Below, in pieces: positions 1 to 7,712 of a stretch of DNA of 64,000 nucleotides (positions are counted from its first letter, which is position 1; each line of letters begins with the position of its first letter). A program made the position numbers and the translations under genes. The stretch comes from an uncultured Trueperaceae bacterium (GTDB taxonomy: Bacteria; Deinococcota; Deinococci; Deinococcales; Trueperaceae), in contig CALMXZ010000011.1 of NCBI GenBank assembly GCA_937873495.1, positions 62,001 to 126,000 of the forward strand, read 5' to 3'. Under the pieces are notes generated by a model. It did not search any database. It saw only the letters and a program-made list of their open reading frames with translations, and was not told the origin of the DNA.

Positions 1-315
1 AGGGCCCTCGGCGCGAGCACGCCGAAGATCATGCTGCGCCACATCCTCCCGAACTCCATCACCCCGATCCTCGTGCAGGCCTCCCTCGACGTCGGCACCG
101 TGATCCTCGCCACGACCGGCCTCGCCTTCATCGGGCTCGGCAGTCAACCGCCGGCGGCGGACTGGGGCCTGATGATCGAGGACGGGCGCGCCCTCCTGCG
201 CACGGCCTGGTGGACGAGCACCTTCCCCGGCCTCGCCATCTTCCTGGCGGTGCTGAGCTTCAACCTCGTCGGAGACGCGCTACGCGACCTCTTCGACCCC
301 AAGGAGTACAGATGA
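1..315 (+). CDS. Peptide/nickel-type ABC transporter permease (DppC/OppC family), C-terminal part
   Basis: The reading frame is open from the first base, so only the last ~104 residues are present. It begins in the conserved cytoplasmic EAA loop (RALGAST...ILPNS), which contacts the ATPase. It then shows two hydrophobic segments and the typical family ending in which GDALRDLFDP precedes the stop. This would be one of the two inner-membrane subunits of a dipeptide/oligopeptide importer; the other subunits lie upstream of the window. The nitrilase-family gene follows 25 nt downstream on the same strand, so the importer may bring in a nitrogen compound that the amidase processes; that link is inferred from position only. 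Confidence 0.9.
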   Translation, partial: RALGASTPKIMLRHILPNSITPILVQASLDVGTVILATTGLAFIGLGSQPPAADWGLMIEDGRALLRTAWWTSTFPGLAIFLAVLSFNLVGDALRDLFDPKEYR

Positions 316-340
316 GACCTCTAGTGAGCGAGGCCGCCTC

Positions 341-1234
341 GTGAGCCGGCCGTTCGGGTTGGCCGCCGTGCAGATGGCCGTAGAGCCGTGGGACCCGCCT
401 GCCACCGTCGCCAAGATGACGGGCGTGGCGCAGCGCATCGTGCACTCCTTCCCGTGGGTGGACATGCTCGTCTTCCCGGAGCTGGCCGCCTCCGGGGTCG
501 CGCAGTTCGGGCGCCTGCCCAGCCGCGAGGAGTACGCGCTCTGCCGCGCGCCCATCCCAGGACCGCTCACCGACGAGCTGTGCGCGCTCGCCAAGCGCCT
601 GGGCCGCTGGCTCGTGCCGGGGTCGCTCTACGAGCTGGAGGGCGACGCCTGCTACAACACCGCCATCGCCATCTCGCCCGCCGGCGAGATCGTGGCGCGC
701 TACCGCAAGGTCTTCCCCTGGTACCCGTTCGAGGCGGAGGCCAAGGCCGGCACCGAGTACGGCGTCTTCGACGTACCCGGCGTGGGCCGGTTCGGCCTCT
801 CGATCTGCTACGACATGTGGTTCCCTGAGACGGTGCGAACGCTCGCCTGGATGGGCGCCGAGGTGATCCTCCACCCCACCCTGACGACGACGCAGGACCG
901 CGAGCTCGAGACGGTGCTCAGCCGCGCGCACGCCATCACGAACCAGGTGTACTTCCTCGACGTCAACGCGGTCGGCGCGTGGGGCGGCGGACGCTCGCTG
1001 CTCGTCGGTCCTGAGGGGCTCGTCTTGCACCAGGCCGGTGAGCGTGAGGCGTTCTTCGTGCAGCGCATCGACCTCGACGAGGTCAGCCGGGCCCGGGAGA
1101 CGGGCACCTTGGGCATCGCCCAGACGTGGAAGCAGCTCCGCGATTACGGCATGCGCTTCCCGCCGTACCAGGAAGGGTTCGAGCGCGGCGAGGTCTTCAA
1201 GGGCCTCGGCGAGTTGAAGCTGACCGGGCGCTGA
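341..1234 (+). CDS. Carbon-nitrogen hydrolase (nitrilase superfamily amidase)
   Basis: The 297-residue protein has the whole nitrilase fold and a complete Glu-Lys-Cys triad: Glu47 in FPELAASG, Lys123 in YRKVFPW and Cys156 in SICYDMWFPE. Family members hydrolyse amides, nitriles or N-carbamoyl compounds in the cytoplasm. The exact substrate cannot be read from the sequence; length and motif spelling resemble short aliphatic/formamide-type amidases. The start is a GTG 25 nt after the ABC permease stop, so co-transcription with a peptide-type importer is likely. No signal peptide is visible. Confidence 0.88.
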   Translation: MSRPFGLAAVQMAVEPWDPPATVAKMTGVAQRIVHSFPWVDMLVFPELAASGVAQFGRLPSREEYALCRAPIPGPLTDELCALAKRLGRWLVPGSLYELEGDACYNTAIAISPAGEIVARYRKVFPWYPFEAEAKAGTEYGVFDVPGVGRFGLSICYDMWFPETVRTLAWMGAEVILHPTLTTTQDRELETVLSRAHAITNQVYFLDVNAVGAWGGGRSLLVGPEGLVLHQAGEREAFFVQRIDLDEVSRARETGTLGIAQTWKQLRDYGMRFPPYQEGFERGEVFKGLGELKLTGR

Positions 1235-1357
1235 CGGCGGCTCGGCCACCTGGGGGGTCGTACGGTCGGCCGGCTGTGCCGCATCCGCCGTTCCGAAGGT
1301 CACTACGCTCTACTATCGCCTCGGGCAGGACATCCCACGAGGCCTTAGGAGCCGAGC

Positions 1358-2491
1358 ATGACCAACGAGACGGTCCCCTCCCAGCGCCGCCGCCGACCCG
1401 GTCGGCGGTTCGCAGGCGCGGCGTCGATCGCCGTCCTCCTGGCGGTGTGCGGCACGCTTACGGCGTGCAGCACGCCCACACCACCCCCGAGCGACGACGC
1501 CAACGTCTTCCTCCTCATCGCCAACTACTCGGGGCACCACATCGAGGTGCTGAGCGCGGTGGACGACCCGGCCGCGCTACAACACGACACGGGCGCCGGC
1601 TTCACGACGGAGGACGACGCCTCCGTGGCCATGGCCGTCTTCGGGCCCGACGGCCGCATCTACGTAGCCGACCACGGCGTCGGGCGGATCCTCGTCTACG
1701 ACGCCGATGCGGCCTTCGCCGCCTCCGCCCCTGCTCCGGTGGCCGTCATCACGAGCGCGGACATCATCGAGCCCGTGGCACTGGCCTTCAACGCGGCGGG
1801 CGAGCTCTGGGTGGTGGACCGCAGGCGCTCGTCGGAAGGCGATCCGCACGCCAACCGTCTGGTCAAGCTGCATAGCGCCGGCACGGCCGTTGGGCCAACG
1901 GACCTGGACGGTACGACCGTCGTCGAGTTCGACGACGCCGCCTCGCCGGACTTCAAGTACGACCAGCTCGGTGGGCTGTTCATAGACCAGACGGGCAACA
2001 TCTGGGTAACGGACGTGCTGAACTGGAACGTCGCCCGCATCGACGACCCGGACGGCCTGCTAGGCGTCGTGCTCGGCGTGGTACCGGACCTGCAGTTCAA
2101 GTCCGTCGACTTCGCCGCGCCGGACGACTCCGCCATCCGCAACCCGACGAGCCTCGCCATGGACGCGGACGGCCGGCTCTACATCGGCAACCGCGGCCAG
2201 ACGAGCGTGGCGCGCTTCGACGACCCGTACGCGGTGACGAACAACGCCCTTAGCGTGGCGCCGTCGGCGGTCATCGTCTCCGGGCTGCCGAACACGACCC
2301 TGGTCGCGGTCGACGGCGACGGGGCGTTGTGGGTGGCGTCATCCGGGCCGGCTGACCCCGCCACCATCGCTCGCTTCGCGAACCCAGGCAGCGGCATGGG
2401 CCTGCAGACGCCCGCCGCGAGCACCACCTTCGCCTGGGCGCCCGCCAACGCCTACGCCGCGGGCGGGGGGATGCTCTTCCACACGCGCTGA
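1358..2491 (+). CDS. Lipoprotein with NHL/SMP-30-like beta-propeller
   Basis: The 377-residue product has an arginine-rich n-region, a hydrophobic stretch and a lipobox (LTAC, followed by a threonine/proline-rich linker), so it should be a lipid-anchored envelope protein. The rest consists of repeated blades of the type FGPDGRIYVADHGVGRI, FNAAGELWVVDRR, IDQTGNIWVTD and MDADGRLYIGNRG. This is the NHL/SMP-30-like pattern of a six- to seven-bladed propeller. No catalytic residues are evident, so a binding or structural role is more likely than catalysis. A good ribosome site (TTAGGAG) precedes the ATG. The lipobox and linker match the unrelated lipoprotein at 21101-22195. Confidence 0.8.
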   Translation: MTNETVPSQRRRRPGRRFAGAASIAVLLAVCGTLTACSTPTPPPSDDANVFLLIANYSGHHIEVLSAVDDPAALQHDTGAGFTTEDDASVAMAVFGPDGRIYVADHGVGRILVYDADAAFAASAPAPVAVITSADIIEPVALAFNAAGELWVVDRRRSSEGDPHANRLVKLHSAGTAVGPTDLDGTTVVEFDDAASPDFKYDQLGGLFIDQTGNIWVTDVLNWNVARIDDPDGLLGVVLGVVPDLQFKSVDFAAPDDSAIRNPTSLAMDADGRLYIGNRGQTSVARFDDPYAVTNNALSVAPSAVIVSGLPNTTLVAVDGDGALWVASSGPADPATIARFANPGSGMGLQTPAASTTFAWAPANAYAAGGGMLFHTR

Positions 2492-2525
2492 GCCCGGGTC
2501 CGTGCGGTAGCGGGCTACGCTTGCG

Positions 2526-2993
2526 CTATCGGCGCAACCTCACGACCTCGCGCCGCGAGTGGTCGTCGATGTACTGGAACCACTCCGTCACGCTCAGCGG
2601 CCCCAGGTCCTTATGGACCACGACGGCCGCGGGGTTGACGTCGGCGCGCGCCAACCTCCTGGCCGCGGCGATGGTCTCCTCGCGCGCAGCCGCGAACGCA
2701 CGCTGCAGCTCCGCCAGCGAGGCGCCCTCGGGGAGTCGGAAGCGGCGGTACGACTGGGGCTCGTTGGGGTGCTCCCAACTCAGGGCGTTGTCAAGGCTCC
2801 ACCGCTCTATCCCGAGCCAGTGGTTGATGGCCTCCCGGTTGCCCGGCGTGTCGCGGGCGGCCATCACCCTTGGCATCAGGTAGTCGCGCGAGGCGGCGAG
2901 CTCGTCGGCCAACTGCTCCAACGTCTTGCCCCGCGCCTTGCTCTTCACGCGCGGCCGCAAGGCCGCCCCGATCAACCGCTGCAGGAGGCTCAT
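2526..2993 (-). CDS. DinB-superfamily protein (four-helix bundle)
   Basis: The ~155-residue protein is predicted all-helical and carries DinB-like landmarks: an early histidine in INHWLGIERW and a C-terminal helix ending WFQYIDDHSRREV, whose histidines would bind a divalent metal. DinB/YfiT proteins are thiol-dependent transferases or DNA-damage-inducible proteins of mostly unknown substrate; bacillithiol-using bacteria carry many. I chose the ATG at 2991-2993; an in-frame GTG at 3026 would add 11 residues. The gene converges on the propeller lipoprotein. It stands 2 kb from a second DinB-fold gene (5063-5857). Confidence 0.7.
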   Translation of the reverse strand: MSLLQRLIGAALRPRVKSKARGKTLEQLADELAASRDYLMPRVMAARDTPGNREAINHWLGIERWSLDNALSWEHPNEPQSYRRFRLPEGASLAELQRAFAAAREETIAAARRLARADVNPAAVVVHKDLGPLSVTEWFQYIDDHSRREVVRLRR

Positions 2994-3070
2994 ATGCCTG
3001 GGAGTGTACTCGCGAACGCGGTGCACCCCGGCGCACCGCCTGACAGGCGGCGGCGTGGGAGACTGGAGCC

Positions 3071-3592
3071 GTGACGCCGCCCAGCAGCCCGAGGACCGGC
3101 ACGAACGCGGCCGAAGCGTACGAGGCCGCGGGCCAGGTGGCGGCCTATGAGCCCGTCCCCGCTGACGCAGGCCCGATCCTCCTCTTCGACGGCGTCTGCA
3201 ACCTGTGCAACGCGGCGGTCCGCTTCGTGATCGACCGCGATCCGCGCGGCACCGTGCGCTTCGCGTCCTTGCAGTCGGAAACGGGCATGGCGCTGCTCGC
3301 GCGCTACGCCGGGCAGCTGCCGGACGACTCGGTGCCGGAGCGCGCGGACGACGACCCGCCGACCGTCTTCCTGATCGAGGGAGGGCACATCTACCACCGT
3401 TCCACCGCCGTGCTGCGGCTCCTGAAGCACCTGAACGGCCTGTGGCCAGTACTGAGCGTCTACGTCGTCCTGCCCGCGGCGCTGCGCGACGCCGCCTACG
3501 ACTTCGTCGCCAAGCGCCGTTACCGCTGGTTCGGACGCACGGACTACTGCCGGCTGCCGAAGCCGGACGAGGCGCGGAGGTTCCTCGGCTGA
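3071..3592 (+). CDS. DCC-family thiol-disulfide oxidoreductase (DUF393)
   Basis: The 173-residue protein shows the DCC signature: ILLFDGVCNLCNAAVRFVIDRD near residue 37 with paired cysteines in CNLC, then the RFASLQS segment and a later YRWFGRTDYC. These thioredoxin-fold proteins are presumed redox proteins with few characterised substrates. The start is a GTG, and no signal peptide is seen, so a cytoplasmic location is expected. It is divergent from the DinB gene at 2526-2993. The two intergenic starts are close enough to share regulation, but no operator is apparent. Confidence 0.88.
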   Translation: MTPPSSPRTGTNAAEAYEAAGQVAAYEPVPADAGPILLFDGVCNLCNAAVRFVIDRDPRGTVRFASLQSETGMALLARYAGQLPDDSVPERADDDPPTVFLIEGGHIYHRSTAVLRLLKHLNGLWPVLSVYVVLPAALRDAAYDFVAKRRYRWFGRTDYCRLPKPDEARRFLG

Positions 3593-3644
3593 ATGGGGCA
3601 AGTTCGCGCGACTACGCGCCACGGGCACGCCATACTGGTCCGCC

Positions 3645-5045
3645 ATGAGAGCCGAGAGAGCCCCGCGTAGCACGTCACGTAGAGCCCTGAGTAGCAGCTC
3701 CCGCTTCCCCGTTCGCACGTTCCGTCCGCTCGTCGCCACGGTGCTCCTGTTCCTGGGCGCCGCCGCCTTCGCGGAGCCGTTCTTCCTGCCGACCGGCGAG
3801 GAGGTCTACAACACCGGCGACCCGCGGGTGCGCGCCGACGCCGCCGGCGGTCTCCACCTCGTCTACCCCCTCGTCGCCGCTACCGGCGCCGCCTACTCGT
3901 ACTGCCCCCCTGGCTGCGGCAGCGCGGAGGAGATGGCGACCGTGGTGTTCCAGACCGGCGATTTCGGCGCCGTTGGCAACGCCCTCATCGCGTTGGACGG
4001 CGGCGGCAGGCCGCGGGTCCTCCTCACCACGCACCAGTCCGTCTTCTACGGTGAATGCAGCGGCGATTGCCGCCTCGGCAGCTCCTGGGCCCTCATGGAG
4101 ATCTACGCGCATGACGGCCATTGGGAGCTGACCGGCGAGGCGTTCGCGCTCGACCCGAAAGGCCGCCCGCGCTTCCTGATGCACGCCGAGCAGACCTACC
4201 TTGGCCTCTTCGCGCCCGATCCGGCGACCGCGTTCTTCTCATGCGACTCCGACTGCCTCGACTCGGACAGCTGGCGCCGGGGGGTAATCAGCGAGCAGAG
4301 CTGGCTGGAGCCGACGTTCGCGTACGACGCCCGGGGCGTAGCGCACGTAGCGACCGTCATCCCCATCGAGGGCGCGGAGCTCGTGGCGTACCTCACGTGC
4401 GCAGCCGACTGCGGCTCGGAGACCGTCGACAATTGGCCCGGCATCGGCCTCGGCTACGCGTTCTACGACCTGTACATCGAGGAGATCCAGCCGACGGTGA
4501 GCATGGCGGTGACGAGCACGGGCGGTGTGCGCCTGGCCTTCCTCGGCAAGAACGACGACAGCCGGTTCCTCGCCTACTTCGAGTGCGACCACGACTGCAC
4601 GCAGGAGGACGGCGAGACCTGGGGGGCGCTTGCCCTCATCGGGAACGAGGCCGCCAGGCAGTTGGGAGACGGCATCCAGCTCATCCTCACGCGTGAGGAC
4701 AAGCCCAGGCTGGTGTACACGCATAACTCCAACATCTACCTGGGACACTGCGACGCCGACTGCGTCGGGAACTCCGGCTCGGACGGTTGGGGCGCCGAGC
4801 TCGTCGAGGCCGGCGAGAGCATCCCGCCCGACACCATCTTCCTCAACCGCGGCTGCAACGTCGGTTTCTGGTTCCTGCGGCAGCCGTCCGTGGCTCTGAC
4901 CGCGTCCGGCGAGGCGCTCGTCGCCTACCGTGCCGAGGACGTCAGCGCCGGCTGGACGCCATCGCCGACCGACCCGACCGTCCGCGGTTGCGCCGCCGGT
5001 GTCGACATGACCCTGGGGCGGCTGGCGCGGTTGGGCGGGAACTGA
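3645..5045 (+). CDS. Secreted protein with six CxxxC propeller-like repeats
   Basis: I do not recognise this 466-residue protein. Residues 1-43 form a long twin-charged signal peptide ending AAAFA|E, so it is exported. The mature part has six similar units of 51-62 residues. Each has a DxxGxPR-type beta strand, an aromatic strand and then a CxxxC pair, usually ending DC and followed by Trp 6-11 residues later. The cysteine pairs are at 87/91, 138/142, 200/204, 252/256, 314/318 and 369/373. This looks like a BNR-style beta-propeller stapled by one short disulfide per blade. A -10-like CATACT lies just upstream. Function is unknown. Confidence 0.75.
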   Translation: MRAERAPRSTSRRALSSSSRFPVRTFRPLVATVLLFLGAAAFAEPFFLPTGEEVYNTGDPRVRADAAGGLHLVYPLVAATGAAYSYCPPGCGSAEEMATVVFQTGDFGAVGNALIALDGGGRPRVLLTTHQSVFYGECSGDCRLGSSWALMEIYAHDGHWELTGEAFALDPKGRPRFLMHAEQTYLGLFAPDPATAFFSCDSDCLDSDSWRRGVISEQSWLEPTFAYDARGVAHVATVIPIEGAELVAYLTCAADCGSETVDNWPGIGLGYAFYDLYIEEIQPTVSMAVTSTGGVRLAFLGKNDDSRFLAYFECDHDCTQEDGETWGALALIGNEAARQLGDGIQLILTREDKPRLVYTHNSNIYLGHCDADCVGNSGSDGWGAELVEAGESIPPDTIFLNRGCNVGFWFLRQPSVALTASGEALVAYRAEDVSAGWTPSPTDPTVRGCAAGVDMTLGRLARLGGN

Positions 5046-5062
5046 CCGGCTCGGCGAACGCC

Positions 5063-5857
5063 GTGTTGTGGCTGCAGGAACTGACCGGTAACGAGAGCGG
5101 CTGGTCGGTATGGGACCTGCGCTACCTGGGGTTCGCGACGTGGGGTCCGACGCGGGCGGTGGCCTTGAGCCGCGCGCCGGAACGCCTGGCGAGCCATAAG
5201 CGCTGGCTGGCCGCTCACGACCTGGACGTCCGGCCGGCGCTCGCGAGCCACGGCCGCCACCTCGCCGGCGACGAACCGGCCGCAGCGCAACCGCATGCGC
5301 CAGGGCCGACCGCGGCGGAATCGCATGCGGTACGCCCGACCGCCGCCGAGCCTCGCATAGCCGAGAGCATCCGCGGCAACGAAGTACTCTTCGAGCACGA
5401 CCGCCGGCCAGCCTCCCGCGCCGAGATAGAGCTCTGCGCGACCCTCCTGGCCTGCACGCGCGCCGACCTGTTGGACGCGGTGACCGGCCTACCGGACGAG
5501 CTGCTCGACTGGGACCCGCCCTACGCGGCGTACCTCTCCTGGGCGCGCTGGCGCACCGTCCGCGAGATCCTGACGCACGTCGCGCAGACCGAGGTGGGTT
5601 ACTACCTGCCCGCCATCGGCTACGCGGCGCCGGACGCCGAAACGTTCGCCTCGCTCCGCTGGCTTGAGCAGTTGCGGCTCGGCCGCGAGCACACGCTCGC
5701 TCGCCTCGCCGACCTCGCCGAGGCCGACGACAGGCTGCGGCTCACCGAGGGCGACGAGGGCTGGTCGGTGCGCAAGGTCCTACGCCGCCTCGTCTGGCAT
5801 GAGCTGCTGCACCTGAAGAGCATCAGGCGGATCGTCGCGGCCTTCCCGGGTCGTTGA
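5063..5857 (+). CDS. DinB-family protein with N-terminal HicB-like domain
   Basis: The 264-residue protein starts at a GTG (TTG at 5066 is also possible). Residues ~1-55 look like a small HicB-like alpha/beta domain (GWSVWDLRYLGFATWG...RAPERL). A degenerate alanine/proline linker with repeated PTAAE words covers ~75-105. Residues ~110-264 form a DinB helical bundle with His in REILTHVAQTE and in WHELLHLKSI as likely metal ligands. HicB-like/DinB fusions are known in several GC-rich phyla, but their substrates are not. The 3' end overlaps the convergent ROK kinase gene by 35 nt. Confidence 0.72.
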   Translation: MLWLQELTGNESGWSVWDLRYLGFATWGPTRAVALSRAPERLASHKRWLAAHDLDVRPALASHGRHLAGDEPAAAQPHAPGPTAAESHAVRPTAAEPRIAESIRGNEVLFEHDRRPASRAEIELCATLLACTRADLLDAVTGLPDELLDWDPPYAAYLSWARWRTVREILTHVAQTEVGYYLPAIGYAAPDAETFASLRWLEQLRLGREHTLARLADLAEADDRLRLTEGDEGWSVRKVLRRLVWHELLHLKSIRRIVAAFPGR

Positions 5858-6701
5858 GCGCCCACGCCGCCGCCCCCACCAACCCCGCGGACTGGCCGAG
5901 CTCCGCCGCGAGCACAGGGACGCGCACCAGCTCGTCCACCGCGAGGAGCGCCGTCTCGAGAGCGCTCCTGAACACGGGGTTCAGCCCGACGCCGCCGCCG
6001 AGGACGACGACCTCAGGGTCGAGGAGGTACTTCACGTCCACGAGGGCTCCAGCCAGGGCCGTCGCGGCATCGGCCAGGAGACCGCGCGCCCACGGCTGCC
6101 GCTCCTCGGCCGCCGCGACGAGCTCGCGGGCCGTCGTGGCGTGACCGAACTCGGCCGCCCTGCGCGTGAGCGCCGTACCGGAGGACACCCGCTCCAGGGC
6201 GCCGCCGCCGACGTGACCGAGGTGGCCGGCCAGGCCGGTGGCGCCCTGCCAGAGCCGATCGCCGATCACGAAGCCTGCGCCGACGCCGGTCGACACGGTG
6301 ACGAAGAAGGACGAACCGCGCCCGCGCCCTGCGCCGTGCAACGCCTCGCCGTAGGCAGCGGCCTGGGCGTCGTTGAGGGCGGTCGTCGGCAGCCCGAACG
6401 TCCGCTCGAGCCTGGCGACGAGCGGGAAGTCGTCCCAGCCCGGCAGGAGCTCACGGCTCACGGCCCGCACCTTGCCGCCACGCACGAGGCCGGCGCAGGC
6501 CACGCCCAGCGCCGTCGGCGGCGCGGCGGAGCGCGCCAGGAGGGGCGCCGCCGCGCCCCTGAGCGCTTCCACGACGGCCTCAGGCCCGTCTGCCGCCGGG
6601 GTATCGGTCAGCTCCTGGTCGACGATCTCGGCCCCCCGCACGAGCGCGACGGCCAGCTTGGTGCCGCCGACGTCGATGGCGAGTACGGGTGCTAGTGCCA
6701 C
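5823..6701 (-). CDS. ROK-family sugar kinase, probable N-acetylmannosamine kinase
   Basis: The 292-residue protein has the ROK phosphate-binding start (AIDVGGTKLAVAL), the catalytic aspartate in LNDAQAAAYGEA, and glycine motifs TGVGAGFV and VVLGGGVG. The usual zinc-binding CxCGxxGCxE loop is missing: the region between GHLGHVGGG and ERVSSGTAL is shortened and has no cysteine. The start is a GTG 3 nt after the RpiR stop, with AGGAG upstream, so regulator and kinase form one operon. With nanE in the facing operon, phosphorylation of ManNAc to ManNAc-6-P is the simplest role; glucokinase or another hexosamine kinase is possible. Confidence 0.8.
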   Translation of the reverse strand: MALAPVLAIDVGGTKLAVALVRGAEIVDQELTDTPAADGPEAVVEALRGAAAPLLARSAAPPTALGVACAGLVRGGKVRAVSRELLPGWDDFPLVARLERTFGLPTTALNDAQAAAYGEALHGAGRGRGSSFFVTVSTGVGAGFVIGDRLWQGATGLAGHLGHVGGGALERVSSGTALTRRAAEFGHATTARELVAAAEERQPWARGLLADAATALAGALVDVKYLLDPEVVVLGGGVGLNPVFRSALETALLAVDELVRVPVLAAELGQSAGLVGAAAWALNDPGRPRRSA

Positions 6702-6704
6702 GGT

Positions 6705-7529
6705 TCACATGCTCCTGTCCGCGACGACCTGGGCCGTGCGCCGCACGCCCTCCTTGAACTCGTCGTCCGCTTCCGCCATGAGCCGCACGAGCCCCTCCAA
6801 CACGAGGAGCTGGCCGATCTTGGCGAAGACGTCGCCGCCGGTCAGCGGAGACTCGGGTGGCGAGGCGAACAGGCTGCGGTCGGCGACCTTGGCGAGCGGG
6901 CTCTTGAACCTGTTCGTGACGGCGACGGTGAAGGCGCCCGCCGCCTTGGCCACCTTGACGGCCTGGAGCGTGTCGATGGTGGAGCCCGAGCTGGAGATGC
7001 CGATGGCGACGGCCGTCGGCGAGAGGTTGGAGGCGCTCATGGAGCCGAGGTGCATATCCGTGTACGCCTGGGCCGTCAGCCCGAAGCGCAGGAGCTTGTA
7101 AGCGAAGTACTGCGCCACGACCCCCGAGGCGCCGACCCCGTAGACGTCGACGCGGGTCGCGGACGCCAGGCGCGCGGCCACGGTCGCGAAGACGTCCCGC
7201 TCGAAGAGCGTGGCGGTCTCGGCGAGCGTGCCGGCGGCGTGGTGGGCGAGCTTGGCCAGGAGGCTCGTCTCGCCGTTCGGCTCCTCCATGCGGCTCGGCG
7301 TGCCCGACTCGACGGCGAGCGTCAGCTTGAACTCCTGGAACCCGGAGAAGCCGAGGTCCTGGCAGAAGCGGATGATGCTGCCCTCGCTGCTGCGCGCCGC
7401 CTCGGCGAGCTCGGTGACGCTGTGGTAGATGACCGCGTCGGGGTGCTCGAGCACGTACTCGGCCACGCGCCGCAGCACGGGGCTGAGGTCGGGGAGCGAG
7501 GCGCGGAGCTTGGTCAACAGGCGCGACAT
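6705..7529 (-). CDS. RpiR-family transcriptional regulator with SIS sugar-phosphate domain
   Basis: Residues ~1-77 form the RpiR helix-turn-helix domain (VAEYVLEHPDAVIYHSVTELAEAARSSEGSIIRFCQDLGF). Residues ~115-265 form a SIS domain with the glycine/serine-rich phosphosugar-binding segments GVGASG and GISSSGSTIDT. Such proteins sense sugar phosphates such as GlcNAc-6-P, ManNAc-6-P or MurNAc-6-P and usually repress catabolic operons. It is divergent from the discoidin/ABC/NanE operon, with an inverted repeat between the two, and is in the same operon as the ROK kinase. I infer that it represses the forward operon until an amino-sugar phosphate accumulates. Confidence 0.9.
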   Translation of the reverse strand: MSRLLTKLRASLPDLSPVLRRVAEYVLEHPDAVIYHSVTELAEAARSSEGSIIRFCQDLGFSGFQEFKLTLAVESGTPSRMEEPNGETSLLAKLAHHAAGTLAETATLFERDVFATVAARLASATRVDVYGVGASGVVAQYFAYKLLRFGLTAQAYTDMHLGSMSASNLSPTAVAIGISSSGSTIDTLQAVKVAKAAGAFTVAVTNRFKSPLAKVADRSLFASPPESPLTGGDVFAKIGQLLVLEGLVRLMAEADDEFKEGVRRTAQVVADRSM

Positions 7530-7571
7530 GAGGCAGGCGATGCGTGCAGCCCTGGGCGGGAGGTCCGACCC

Positions 7572-7600
7572 TTGACAGAGCTACCCTCCGCACCTAGCAT
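7572..7600 (+). promoter_or_regulatory. Sigma-70-type promoter of the amino-sugar operon
   Basis: TTGACA (7572-7577) is a perfect -35 box. It is followed after exactly 17 nt by TAGCAT (7595-7600), a good -10. Transcription would begin near 7607 and read into the discoidin gene at 7713, giving a ~105-nt leader. This is one of the two best -35/-10 pairs in the window. Confidence 0.75.
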
Positions 7601-7614
7601 GCCATAACGAGTGT

Positions 7615-7645
7615 GGCTCAATATCAAGTTCGCGAATTTTGAGCC
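7615..7645. promoter_or_regulatory. Probable RpiR operator (inverted repeat)
   Basis: GGCTCAA at 7615-7621 is mirrored exactly by TTGAGCC at 7639-7645 with 17 nt between. A further half-site GCTCAAT follows at 7648-7654. It begins ~8 nt after the predicted transcription start of the forward operon, where a bound protein would block RNA polymerase. The spacing fits a dimer contacting two successive turns. Confidence 0.6.
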
Positions 7646-7712
7646 TCGCTCAATCTGGGATGCGGCGACCAGCTACTGCAGGCGGTCGGTCGGCACCCAT
7701 CAGGAGGACCGC

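Noticed and set aside
260-1303. Long minus-strand frame opposite the nitrilase gene
   Set aside because: High GC gives long open antisense frames; its amino acids are Arg/Ala/Gly/His-rich with no domain, while the plus strand has an intact catalytic triad.
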